Below are positions 10,362-19,999 of a DNA stretch of 64,000 nt, piece by piece. Source of the stretch: Bemisia tabaci (Eukaryota; Arthropoda; Insecta; Hemiptera; Aleyrodidae). Position numbers and translations under genes: made by a program. Under the pieces are notes generated by a model, which saw nothing but the letters and a program-made list of their open reading frames with translations, was not told the DNA's origin and made no database searches. The stretch is from the NCBI RefSeq assembly GCF_918797505.1, contig NC_092801.1, forward strand, positions 12,462,001-12,526,000. Direction: 5' to 3'. Numbering within the stretch: the first letter of the stretch is position 1; each line of letters starts with the position of its first letter.

Positions 10362-10755
10362 CAAATCTTTGACATGAATCAGTCAATCGCAATCCATTCC
10401 GGGTCGGTAATCCCGCACTCATCTTCATTTAAAATATTGAATCACAGGCGGAGCTGATTTTTATTCAATTGGACGACAGAAAGAGGGGGAAGACGTGAAA
10501 TCAGTCTTACGGTCCGTTAGTTTCATCTCGGTAGAAGCGCATTTGCATGTTTTCGAAGCTAAAAATACAGCTAAATCAGCTGACGAGCTTCAATCCGCTT
10601 AGCATGCAAACTTTTTACGAGCTAAGCTCCGAAACCTGTTTCTTCTCGGCTGCAGTTCCAACCGTGCCACATGACTAACTTGTCCGTCAGGATTGAACTT
10701 CGTGAATGTCGTCGACCACCGTTTCCAGATCGTGGAGTCGATATCTGCATTTCTA
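10362..10755. other. Unassigned sequence
   Basis: No repeat family, gene or RNA is recognised. Confidence 0.4.
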
Positions 10756-11106
10756 CAGGGTGTTTCAGGATTAAGTACGAATATGAGTCCATTCAAAAAC
10801 ATGACGGTAAATTTATACATGATTTTCTGTACGTCCGTGATAATGTTTTATGTATCCCCTCCAAAAGTAGAAAAAAATGTACAATTAACGAGGCTAAGGG
10901 GGGTCCAGGCCCCCTGGACACCCCCTTTTCTACGCCACTTTTTTTTAAAAATTTCACAGTGTTAAAAAACGATTTTTTCCTCCAACTTAGGGGGGCCGTG
11001 GCCCCCAGGGAAAGCGTTTTTGGAAAAAATGCTGTACTTTAAAAACTTTTTTTTATCCCAAAGAATCGACTCCTTCAATATTCGTACTTTATCCTGGGAC
11101 ACCCTG
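10756..11106. mobile_element. MITE with CAGGGTGTTTCAGG ends and TA target
   Basis: The left end is CAGGGTGTTTCAGGATTAAG and the right end TTTATCCTGGGACACCCTG, both continuing with ATTCGTAC-type pairing. TA flanks each side (10754-10755, 11107-11108), as expected for a Tc1/mariner-like target. The interior carries GGGGTCCAGGCCCCCTGGAC (about 10900) and GGGGGCCGTGGCCCCC (about 10990) dyads. 351 bp, no transposase. Confidence 0.8.
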
Positions 11107-11108
11107 TA

Positions 11109-12016
11109 GATTAACAGCACGCGCCGATATTAGTCTTTAGTAATAGAAAACTAAGAACTTTAGAGTTGAGCTGTTTTGAACTGAAAGATTCGATGAATCG
11201 GCAAACATCTGGCAACATCATCAGCGTGACTTTGATATGGTGGCAGCCTCAACGAACAAAGAAGATTAACTCCACTCCTCACTAACCTCGCGTAATTCCA
11301 CGCATTACTTCTTATTAGTCTAATTGCTAAAACTGAATTCAGGAGCGTTGCGTAATCACCCCACGAAACTGGCGTCATAAACAAAAAATATGAAGCATCT
11401 CAGTTGATATTACGTGAAAATTCAAGCTGAATGACGGACATACCCACCTCAACGGTATGTTCGAGTTCGCTGTTAGAATGGCTTTTGAATATTTATCAAT
11501 GACCTAAGTGAAGTGACGCGTATTTCAATGCGACACTCCGCTTTTAAGTCCCCTAATCCCTCATATGTATCCCATTCCGCATGCATATCATTCCGCGCGA
11601 ATTTGGCGTCTTAATTCAACGTGCGTGGCATAAACCCAAAGCTAATTTTCATGAAAACTTGGCTAAGAAACCGTTAATTTCTTGATATTTGCCCGTTAAG
11701 TCTAACTATGTACCATGCATCTTCGCTTGCGAAGGGTTTCGGATTTTTTTTAATCCTAAATAGTAAAGAAATTTTGAGAATGCCAACAATGGAACCCGTT
11801 TGAAACGATATTTTTGGCGGGCCTTGGTGACGTAGCCAGACGGAGGAAACGGCGTTTACTGATTGGCTGAACTCAACTTCAGGCGCATTGCCTCGCTACG
11901 TCAGTTCGATTGCGAATCTCGATTAGGTTTTTTACCTTTGGAAATGGTTTTCTTTAAAATTTTAGGAACTTTTCGTTTTTTCCACAAAATTTCACGTAAG
12001 AAGCCTCTCTGCTTTA
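11109..12016. other. Unassigned sequence
   Basis: AT-rich unique DNA without a recognisable gene or repeat. The small open frames are not protein-like. Confidence 0.4.
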
Positions 12017-12272
12017 CTGTCGTGCTATGGAGAAACGCCGTATGAACATTGGAACGTTGCCAAATTTCCTCCAATGAAACACTACTTGTTTTTGTGGAGA
12101 GTTATGTATATTTTCTCTTGAAATTTTTGGATGATTTAGATCTGATGGCGGATAGAACCCTCTGAAAAATTCGAAGAAAAAAAGTCACAAATTTCTCTGA
12201 AAACTCATAAAATATTTAAGGAAGATTGGTATCCTCTCAAGGCTTTTATGGCGTCCTTCCCTAGCATGGGAG
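12017..12272. mobile_element. Family A MITE, diverged
   Basis: The left end is CTGTCGTGCTATGGAGAAAC and the right TTCCCTAGCATGGGAG. The internal GTTGCCAAATTTCC is conserved. No matching flanking tetranucleotide, so it is an older copy. Confidence 0.75.
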
Positions 12273-12320
12273 TCGAATCCTGCAAAATTTCTTTGCCGCT
12301 ACCCTTTTTTGCGAATTTCT

Positions 12321-12940
12321 GGCGACTCTGATGACAAACGACGTAAAATCAACCCTTCAACACAGAGGGTAGTCGTTTCAATCGTCTCGACTAAAATTCA
12401 GGGCAATTTTCTCCATGTCAACGCAGCTCTGCGAAGAGTGTTCTAAAACCCAAGAACCATTTTATGGCCTCTTTTTTGAGAATTTCCTGGCGACTCTGAT
12501 GACAAACGACGTAAAATCAACCCTTCAACACAGAGGGTAGTCGTTTCAATCGTCTCGACTAAAATTCAGGGCAATTTTCTCCATGTCAACGCAGCTCTGC
12601 GAAGAGTGTTCTAGAACCCAAGAACCATTTTATGGCCTCTTTTTTGAGAATTTCCTGGCGACTCTGATGACAAACGACGTAAAATCAACCCTTCAACACA
12701 GAGGGTAGTCGTTTCAATCGTCTCGACTAAAATTCAGGACAATTTTCTCCACATCAACACATCTCTGCGAAGAGTGTTTTAAAACCCAAGAACCATTTTA
12801 TGGCCTCTTTTTTGAGAATTTCCCAGCGACTTTGATACCAAACGACGCAAAATCAACCCTTCAACGCGACGGTAATCATTTGGAACGTCTCTATTAAAAT
12901 TCAGGACAATTTTCCCCACATCAACGCGTCACATCGAACA
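12321..12940. repeat. Tandem repeat, 168-bp period, about 3.7 units
   Basis: GGCGACTCTGATGACAAACG begins at 12321, 12489 and 12657, and a diverged unit (AGCGACTTTGATACCAAACG) begins at 12825, so the period is exactly 168. Units two and three are nearly identical. The fourth is diverged and partial. A unit contains GGGTAGTCGTTTCAATCGTC and CTCTGCGAAGAGTGTT. No open frame runs through the array. Confidence 0.93.
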
Positions 12941-13367
12941 AAATTTCTCTGCTTCGCGCGAGGAAACAGCGGAAAATACGGCCCCGCGATCCTCGGTCGC
13001 GAGCTCCCTCCCCTCCTCCCCCTTCACACCCCCTCCACTCTGTCCCCGCCCCCCTCCCCGCTCATCCCTTATCAGCAACACAATAACTCGCAGCTCGAGT
13101 CAGTGCTCCCGCGAGTTATGGGCAGGATTAAGAGGGCAGGGTCGCCTGTTCCGGTATGAAATGTCCCCCTTTTTACGCGCATATGCTCGTGAGGATAAAA
13201 AGGGGGTTTCCCGTGCGTGCTGGCAACATTGTTACGTGCGCGCAGTGCCGAAGCGGAGGGAGAATCATGCCAACCGGGAGAGGGAGAGGCCCTGCCTGCG
13301 TTACAAGTTGTCAGCGATGTTGCCGCTTCGTGCCGAATTACGATCTTGGCCGTCCGAGGAGTGATGC
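12941..13367. other. Unassigned, C-rich then GC-rich sequence
   Basis: Cytosine-rich runs at 13000-13070 (CCCCTCCTCCC type) and a GC-rich segment. Three overlapping short open frames at 13156-13405 are composition effects. Confidence 0.4.
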
Positions 13368-13375
13368 AAGAGGAT

Positions 13376-14205
13376 CAGTGTTCGAAACTCACTTATGAGT
13401 TTTAGGAGCCATGTGGCGCATCTAGAGTACCTTTATAGACAGAGTATGGCCATTTCTGTTCCGGTTTTTCATTGGTCGCGAGCGACTAGGCTGACACGAT
13501 GCTCTGAGGGCCGTAAATAAACAAAGAAGATGGCCGTTATCAGCAAGCAAGATTGAGGTTATGCACATCTTACGTCCTCCTGTGATAAGGATGAAAGGCA
13601 ATTTAATAATGTTTTCATGTGTTTTTCGTGTGCTTTTCGTAGATATGCTCGTTTAAATTGTTACTGCCGCATAATTGAAATTTTTGTCAAATTTAGCTTC
13701 TCATCGATGTTACAGTGAGCCGCCATGTTGTTTGTTTATTTACGGCCCTAAGAGCATCATGAAGCCTAAAAACTCTTTGACCAATCAAAAAGCGGAACAG
13801 TTTTCCTGTAGTAAAAAGATACGAATGGCCATGCTCTGTCTATAAAGGTACTCTAGGCGCATCAAGCCCGATTTTTAGGCGCCATTGAAGATTTTTTAGG
13901 GGCCAATTGTCTTTTCGCCCATATATTACGGCGCATTCAGTGAAAAGTTAGACGCAAGATGTTTTAGTAACAGAACTAGTAAGTAGCTGTAACTTGGGGA
14001 AGACAAAAGCACAAATGATGAAATCGTGAAGAATGGGAAAAGCTCTCACTTGTGGTGCTGAAAATCTCGAACCTACCATGAAAATTCAGATTTTTAGGAG
14101 GCAATTTTTAGGGGCCACGTTGGCTGAGAGCCTTCATTTTTTAGGCGCCATGGCCGATTTTTTAGGCGCATTTGGCGCGTTGGCGCCTGTGAATTTCGAA
14201 CACTG
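13376..14205. mobile_element. hAT-like MITE, 8-bp duplication AAGAGGAT, containing an H element
   Basis: Ends CAGTGTTCGAAACTCAC and GTGAATTTCGAACACTG. AAGAGGAT is present exactly at 13368-13375 and 14206-14213. An 8-bp duplication with CAGTG-type ends fits the hAT superfamily. The interior repeats TTTTTAGGCGCC and TTTTTAGGGGCC blocks. The family H element at 13425-13853 is nested near its left end, so the original element was about 400 bp. No transposase. Confidence 0.9.
13425..13853. mobile_element. Family H MITE, full length
   Basis: Long inverted ends GAGTACCTTTATAGACAGAG / CTCTGTCTATAAAGGTACTC, with TA on both sides. Inner arms contain TTGGTC.CGAG and GGCCGTAAATAAACAAAGAA on one side and the inverse on the other. 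A 6-bp GCGCAT also flanks it, but the host element is rich in GGCGCAT, so TA is the safer target call. Confidence 0.85.
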
Positions 14206-15544
14206 AAGAGGATCGTGTCTGTGGCCCCAGCATTTCGGACGGGAAAAATACACGGTCCAAAATCGAGGAGAGAAATTCGGTGCCGGAGTGTGTACAGCGC
14301 CCAAAAACCCCGAGTGACATGAATGCGAAGTGAAATTCGCACCGTATGAGCGCAGGCCACTCCTCAAAAAGAGTTGGATCCGCTCCATATTAGTGTAAGC
14401 CATTCCGTATTTAAGGAGCACAAATTCCGCTCCATTCATATCACTCGGGGTTTTCGGGCACTGCATAGACTCGGGCACAGAATTGCACTCAAATTTTTAA
14501 TACTGCACTGCCGTGCTAAGGTAGATCGTCGTTTGAGTCTTCAGAAGTTTCCGACTTTCATGCAAAGTCCCGAAAGTCAGGGAAAACCTGTGAAAGTTAG
14601 TTAATTTTGCCGAGGAACCTTTAAATTCTTTTTATTTTCAAAACATTGCATTTTTTCAATCTCGGAGACCTCTTGTCCAAGATTTTAATGCAAAGAATTT
14701 TCAGAAGGAATCAAGTCAGAAAGGAAAAGAGGAGTCGCGGAATTTCGTTTAAAATCATAGGTGGAGCCTGACACTCGGAAGGCGGCGGAGGAATCGTCGA
14801 GGGGATAAAAATTTCAAATCCCCCCCCCCCCCGAAAATTTTCAAAATTGAAAACTCCAACATGCAGTTTGACTCAATTTCGTTTGGAATAATTACTAAAT
14901 ACAAGCGTCCTTCCTTCTTCCTTCTTTCCTCCGTTCGTTCCTTTATACTCTCTCCCCTTTTTCTTCCTGCTTCTTTACGGGCGAACCGGTGGGGGGGGGG
15001 GGGGGGGGGGGGCATACACCCCTTTTTAAATCCGCTCGTGTTCAAAATCCCTAAGAAGTCAGGAAAATTTCCGAAAGTCGTGTAATCCCAGAAAACTTGT
15101 CACTTCGGTTGGTAAAAGATGTTTGAATTTTAAAAACCCTCATTTTGGCAACAGCGCTGTGACCTAAATTACTCCTCCCTCGCGGAGGGAGGGTCCCTCG
15201 GAGCCGGGGATCGGGACCCTTCGGAAAATGAAACACATGTACTAGCGCCGATCATTGTTTTCGCGTAATTATTTACTCGTCGAAAATCAGTCACCCTTCT
15301 CGCAGTTTCGCGGCGTCCCCTTGTCGTCGACTGCTCGCGCCGAAACCGCGTATCTCCCGTCGGTTTCCTGGAGGGGTTGTGCGGTTTTTCGCGAGGAGGG
15401 CGAATTTTGCATACGTTCGGCTTCTTGTCGCTTACCTGTCGGCTCGGAGTGGGTCGATCTTCCCGGAATTCGGACTCCCCTCCTGCGAATTATATGGGTC
15501 GCTCCGATCATTCGGGGCTCGAGATCAACCCTCATTTTCGTTTG
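14206..15544. other. Mixed: degraded repeats and homopolymers
   Basis: 14270-14480 is a degraded inverted repeat (CCCCGAGTGACATGAATG / CATTCATATCACTCGGGG) that recurs at 52676-53050. A family A left-end fragment (CTGCCGTGCTAAGG) lies at 14508-14545. Homopolymers: poly-C near 14821-14832 and poly-G near 14991-15012. 15255-15545 is GC-rich and unique. No gene is supported. Confidence 0.5.
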
Positions 15545-16165
15545 ATGGTCTTTAGTGGGTCATTATGCAAAAGCTGGATTCATGATTACCTTTTATATAA
15601 TATTTTTCTTTCTTTTTTTAATTATTCAGAGATAGTGTATTTTACACTGTAAAATTGCTGATGTGGCTTGGTTCCTTTCTGCTATGGTCTTTAGCGGGTC
15701 ATTATGCAAAAGCTGAATTCATGATTACCTTTCATATTATTTTTTTCTTCCTTTTTTTTTAATTATTCAGAGACAGTATATTTTAGATCGTAAAATTGCT
15801 GATGTGCACGGAGCAACAAATCTCGTGCGTGGGACCCGAAGTTTAGGTCACATGGATCTCTGAAGTTTTCGGATTGAGCATCTGAACACTTTCTAGCTGT
15901 CGAGGTTTGGATCACACATCTGAAACTTCAGTTCTTACATCTGAAGTACTTCAGATATGAGAACCGAAGTTTTTCGGATGTGAAAACCGAAGTACTTCAG
16001 AGGTAAGAACCGAAGTTTCAGATGTGCGATCCAAACCTCAGCAGCTGGACCTAAAGTGTTCAGATGCTCAATCCGATAACTTCAGAAATCCATATGACCT
16101 AAATTTCGGGTCCCACGCACGAAGTTTTTCTCTCCGTGTGGCTTGGCTCCTTTCTGCTGAACGCG
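15545..16165 (+). repeat. Tandem duplication, about 138 bp, second copy split by family J
   Basis: Unit one (about 15545-15682) runs from TGGTCTTTAGTGGGTCATTA to GCTGATGTGGCTTGGTTCCT. Unit two starts at about 15683 and is the same, except that a family J element sits inside its GATGTGGCTT site. Parts of the unit recur near 22690 and, inverted, near 21325. Confidence 0.85.
15807..16138. mobile_element. Family J palindromic MITE with 2-bp duplication TG
   Basis: Ends CACGGAGCAACAAATCTCG and TTTTTCTCTCCGTG. The undisrupted site GATGTGGCTTGG at 15660-15671 becomes GATGTG-element-TGGCTTGG, giving a 2-bp TG duplication. The interior matches the copy at 8665. Confidence 0.9.
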
Positions 16166-16249
16166 GTCCATATGATCCCTGTTCGTATGAAATGAAACTT
16201 TGGCGCCAGCGATTACCGGAAGATTCCGAAACCGCGGAATTTCAAAAAC

Positions 16250-17103
16250 CTTTCAGCTGATTGTTGAAATTGATAGACAAAGCTATAGACAAATAAGACA
16301 AAAAAGCTACGGAGAGCGTCTATTGGTGGAGACGGGTGGTTGTCAAAGGCAAAGGAGGTCAGGGTGTCTTCAAGTACGGAATTTCCGGAAATAGTACTGA
16401 TTTTTCTAGGGCGGTCCGGAAGTACTGAAAAAGTGCGGAAATTCCGCAAGAAGGCACGGAATTCGTCGGCATTTTTGTCGTAATTTGAGCAAGAAATTTA
16501 AATTTTTAAAATTTTTCGAATTTCTTCTAATGAAGGTACTGAAAAAGTACTGAATTTTCTTGGTTGAAGAGGTACTGAATTTCTTGAGAATGTATTGAAA
16601 AAGTACTGTAAAAGTACTGATTTTTGGCCAGCCTGTTTTAGTAGACATTCTGGAGGTAGATAGTAGACTAACAGCAACCCACGAGAGAAACCCTTTACTT
16701 AGTCCATCATTTTCTCCCCCACAATCAGTCTGTAAGAACCAACCACTTCAACCAATAAGATAGATCAATTCATCCTCATGCCTTCTTCGTCTATAGATCG
16801 TATTCGATACATCAAACGGGTGAGATTGTATCGATATCGATTGGTTCAAAACATAAACATAGCCTCAGAATTAAATTCAGAAATCTAAGAAAACGGGTCT
16901 TTTGTAACAGATTTTTCATTCTTTTGAGTACCAAATGCCAATGCAAAGTGAAATTGTCAGGAAATTTCTCATTTTCGGCTTTTCCGACTTAAATCCTTCT
17001 AACTGGGTTTGAGGTTATGTTCTATTGTTTTGAACCAAACGATACATCGAACCGTTATCGAATACGGTCTATTGTTTTGTCTATCAATTTCTACAATCAG
17101 CTC
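16250..17103 (+). mobile_element. Family I element with inserted N element, rearranged
   Basis: The left part at 16255-16359 (GCTGATTGTTGAAATTGATA) is family I. The N element occupies 16360-16652. The middle I section (GACTAACAGCAACCCACGAG) follows, and the right end CAATTTCTACAATCAGCTCG lies at about 17085-17103. Between about 16797 and 17070 there is extra sequence with an inverted pair (TTCGATACATCAAAC / GATACATCGAAC). Confidence 0.7.
16360..16652 (+). mobile_element. Family N element (CAGGGTGTC ends)
   Basis: Starts CAGGGTGTCTTCAAG and ends TTTTAGTAGACATTCTG, the same ends as the copy at 47945. The body has repeated GTACTGAAAAAGT and CGGAAATTCCG motifs. GGAGGT adjoins both ends. Undisrupted family I copies read CAAAGGAGGTAGGTAATAG (near 61305), which supports insertion there. 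Confidence 0.8.
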
Positions 17104-17411
17104 GCAGACGAACTTAGAATCCTCGAAAACGCGTGCCCGCGGGATCCTCCGGTAGGAGAAAAAACAAATGGAAGAAATCAGGAGACTGGAAGAAAAACGA
17201 GGGAGTGAAGGAATGTTGTCGAGAACAAAAGGCGCGGAAAAGACAGGGCTACGGTACGAAGAATCACCGGAGACTTCCTCAACCTGTTACCGGGGAACGA
17301 ACGATCCACCGTGGAAATCGGTTGAAAGCGCTCATCACAAAACGGGTCGGCCAGGTGAGACTAATTGGACAGGTTACCTTTGGTACTCCGTTGTCGAATT
17401 TCGTAGCACCG

Positions 17412-17825
17412 CACTGAAAAAAAATTCTCAGCGTTTTTACCGAGGTCCGTTGGTACCTTTACCATCTCACTTTTTTTACCAATTATTGGTAATTTTACCA
17501 AGACAGACTGGTAAGCTTACCTAAAAACCGGTATTTTTACTGTTTTTTTCAGGTAAGAATACCACTTTTATTGGTAATCAATACTTGGTAACTTTGCCAT
17601 TTTATCTCGGTAATTCTACCACAGTCGATGAAAAATATTGGCGGTTTTACCAAGGTCCAGTAAAATTACCGAAAAATTTCAATATTTTTACCGAGATTCT
17701 TGGTAAAATTACCAATTCCATTAATGGTAATTTTACCAAGAAAAAACTGGGATCAAATAGAACCATGAATTCTTAGTAATTTTACCCTTTTCTTAGTAAA
17801 TACACCGAGATTTTTTTTTTCAGTG
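17412..17825 (-). mobile_element. Family M MITE (GGTAAAATTACC-rich), copy 1
   Basis: Ends CACTGAAAAAAAATTCTCAG and GAGATTTTTTTTTTCAGTG. The interior is dense in GGTAATTTTACC/GGTAAAATTACC-type palindromes. It is in reverse orientation relative to the copies at 17874 and 58561. 414 bp, non-coding. Confidence 0.85.
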
Positions 17826-17873
17826 CGCGTGCCGGGCGATTTCAGATCGACGCCCAAGGGATGGAGTCAATTA

Positions 17874-18288
17874 CTCTGAAAAAAAAAAAAATCTCGGTGT
17901 ATTTACTAAGTAAAGGGTAAAATTACCAAGAATTCAGAGTCCTATTTGATCCCAGTTTTTCTTGGTAAAATTCCCATTTATGGAATTGGTAATTTTACCG
18001 AGAAATCTCGGTAAAATTATTGAACTTTCTCGGTAATTTTACTGGACCTTGGTGAAAACGCCAATATTTTTTATCGACGGTGGTAGAATTACCGGGATAA
18101 AATGGCAAAGTTACCGGGAATTCATTACCAATAAAAGTGGTATTCTTACCTGAAAAAAACAGTAAAAATACCGGTTTTTAGGTAAGCTTACCAGTCTCTC
18201 TTGGTAAATTTACCAATAATTGGTAAAAAAGTGAGATGGTAAAGGTACCAACGGACCTTGGTAAAAACGCCGAGAAATTTTTTCAGTG
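17874..18288 (+). mobile_element. Family M MITE, copy 2, opposite orientation
   Basis: Reads CTCTGAAAAAAAA at the left and TTTTTTCAGTG at the right, with the same internal motifs as copy 1 inverted. It is flanked by a roughly 40-bp near-direct repeat (GGGCGATTTCAGATCGACGC) at 17833-17873 and 18290-18330, part of a family E-like sequence. Confidence 0.85.
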
Positions 18289-18289
18289 C

Positions 18290-18360
18290 GGGCGATTTCA
18301 GATCGACGCCTAATGGATTGAGTCAATTAGGGAGGTCGGACATGACATTTTTGACTAATA
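18290..18360 (+). repeat. Family E left fragment
   Basis: ATCGACGCCTAATGGATTGA and GAGGTCGGACATGACATTTT match the left of family E. It is cut by the H element that starts at 18361. Confidence 0.65.
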
Positions 18361-18671
18361 GAGTACTTTTATAGACAGAGTATGGTCATTCGTACCTTTT
18401 TACTACAGGAAAACTGTGCCGCTTTTTGATTGGTCAACGAGTTTTTAGGCTTCATGATGCTCTTACGGCCGTAAATAAACGGACAAGATGGCGACCCGCC
18501 GTAACATTGATAAGAGGCTAAAATTTGATAAAAATTTCAATTATACGGCAGTAACAATTTAAACTAGCATATCTACGAATAACACATGAAACACGCATGA
18601 AAACACTGTTAAATCGCCTTTCACCTTTATCACAGGAGGATGTAAGATGTATGTGCATAACCTCAAACTTT

Positions 18672-18945
18672 TTTTTTTTTTTTTTTTTTATTGAGAGTTT
18701 AGTGGCTTCTATTCCTTTAGGAATCTACAGCCATCTATAGGCACTATTTATTGTCCGAAGACATCAGGGAGTTTGGTAGACATCCATGCTCGGGCTTACA
18801 AATTTTCACGGATTAAGGCCGAGCGAATTCTGCTTACAGATCCACTCGTCAGTTCCATGAAAATTTGTCGCCACCACCGGGATTCGAACCCGGGACCTAT
18901 TGACCTAGAGTCAGACGCGCTAACCACTAGGCCAACCTGGCCGGC
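18672..18945 (-). mobile_element. tRNA-derived SINE with poly(A) tail and 12-bp target duplication
   Basis: On the minus strand it begins GCCGGCCAGGTTGGCCTAGT. It has an A-box (TGGCCTAGTGG) and a perfect B-box (GGTTCGAATCC), followed by a tRNA-unrelated body of about 180 bp ending in an A-rich tail, seen here as the T-run at 18670-18689. The direct repeat AACCTCAAACTT flanks it at 18660-18671 and 18946-18957. The related H copy near 13545-13565 shows the site without the insert. Retrotransposition by LINE machinery is the established route for such elements. Confidence 0.93.
18869..18945 (-). promoter_or_regulatory. tRNA-like head of the SINE (internal Pol III promoter)
   Basis: The T-arm pairs CCGGG with CCCGG around TTCGAAT. 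The D-arm region is GCCTAGTGGTTAGCGC. The anticodon loop reads best as CTCTAGG, giving CTA, but the stem is poor. It is a SINE promoter, not a functional tRNA: the acceptor stem does not pair and no tRNA 3' end exists. Confidence 0.8.
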
Positions 18946-19074
18946 AACCTCAAACTTGCTTGCTGATAACAGCCATTTTGTTTGTTTATTTATAGCCGTA
19001 AGAACATCGTGTTGCTTGCGACCAATGAAAAACCGGCACAGAAATGTCCATACTCTGTCTATGAAGGTGCTCTA

Positions 19075-19460
19075 GAGCAGACGTCTCCATTCACGAACCT
19101 CATGTTTTTAACAGATGGAGACAATAATCGGCCATTCATGCAGGTTCCTACAGGAAGCCTGTTCATTATATTATAAAAATGGGATCGGCTTTAGATCGAC
19201 GCTCAACATTGTAATAAACGAACTTCGACTCCAACTAGAAAGCAAACCCTTAATTTAACGCACCTGGAATCCTATAATTTCACCCTGTTTGACCTTATCT
19301 AATCAAATTCTAATTCGATCCTATAATTTGGCCTCATACAACTTATTCAGATTTTGACCAAACTTCCGGTCGGACCATCATGACAGGAAGTCGGAAATTA
19401 ATTACGTCGGGCTGATACTCTGCTATAATCCAACTTATTTTCTCTAAGTGAGTTGCCCTA
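19075..19460. other. Unassigned sequence
   Basis: No gene or repeat is recognised beyond GGATCGGCTTTAGATCGACG (19190), which echoes family E edges. Confidence 0.35.
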
Positions 19461-19774
19461 GAATATCTGTATGTACAGAGTACGGCGTTTTTTGTGCCGA
19501 TTTCTTATTGGTTGCGAAATATAGACATATGCGGTGCGCCAATGCCCGTAAGTAAACAAACAAAATGGCGACACAATTGTTGTCTATCTACGACCATATG
19601 GGCATCATGATAGCCTTAAACTCGTAGACCGATCAAAAAGCGTCACAACTTTCCTATTTTTAGCACTCACAATCGATTAATTTAAAAAAAAAAATAAAAA
19701 AATATGCTGCTTAATTTTCAAAAATTGAGCGCTTAGAAGAAAGGAATGACCATATTTTTTTAATACAGGTACTC
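19461..19774. mobile_element. Family H MITE, degenerate
   Basis: The left end is GAATATCTGTATGTACAGAG and the right CAGGTACTC, with TA on both sides. It keeps CCCGTAAGTAAACAAACAAA and the opposed GATCAAAAAGCGTCACAAC. Clearly older than the 13425 and 18361 copies. Confidence 0.7.
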
Positions 19775-19999
19775 TAGGGTTGGTACTCTAGGGCTGGTAC
19801 TCTACATATCTTCGTCTTCCGGCAAAACTATCACAAGAGCCATGCGACGTTTCAAAATTTCCGCCGCCATCGTATTTTTTACAGAGCAATTTATTGTTGG
19901 TTAAATCGGTTTGAAAATTTCACTGATTTTCATCGTTAGCACAAAGAAAATTCAGTGAAAATTTCGGACAGCTACGTTGAACGATTTCTCTGTAAAAAA

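Larger units (their letters stand above)
18361..19072. mobile_element. Family H MITE carrying a SINE
   Basis: GAGTACTTTTATAGACAGAG at the left and GTCTATGAAGGTGCTC at the right, with TA on both sides (18359-18360, 19073-19074). The arms (GGCCGTAAATAAAC, AACCTCAAACTT, GCTTGCTGATAACAGCC) match the copy at 13425 in inverse. The SINE at 18672-18945 is inside. Confidence 0.88.

Noticed and set aside
12321..12940. CRISPR array
   Set aside because: Units are contiguous 168-bp tandem copies without short repeats separated by unique spacers, and the window is eukaryotic in character.
18869..18945. Functional tRNA gene
   Set aside because: The B-box and T-arm are perfect, but the acceptor stem does not pair, the anticodon stem is weak, and the sequence continues into a SINE body with tail and target duplication.
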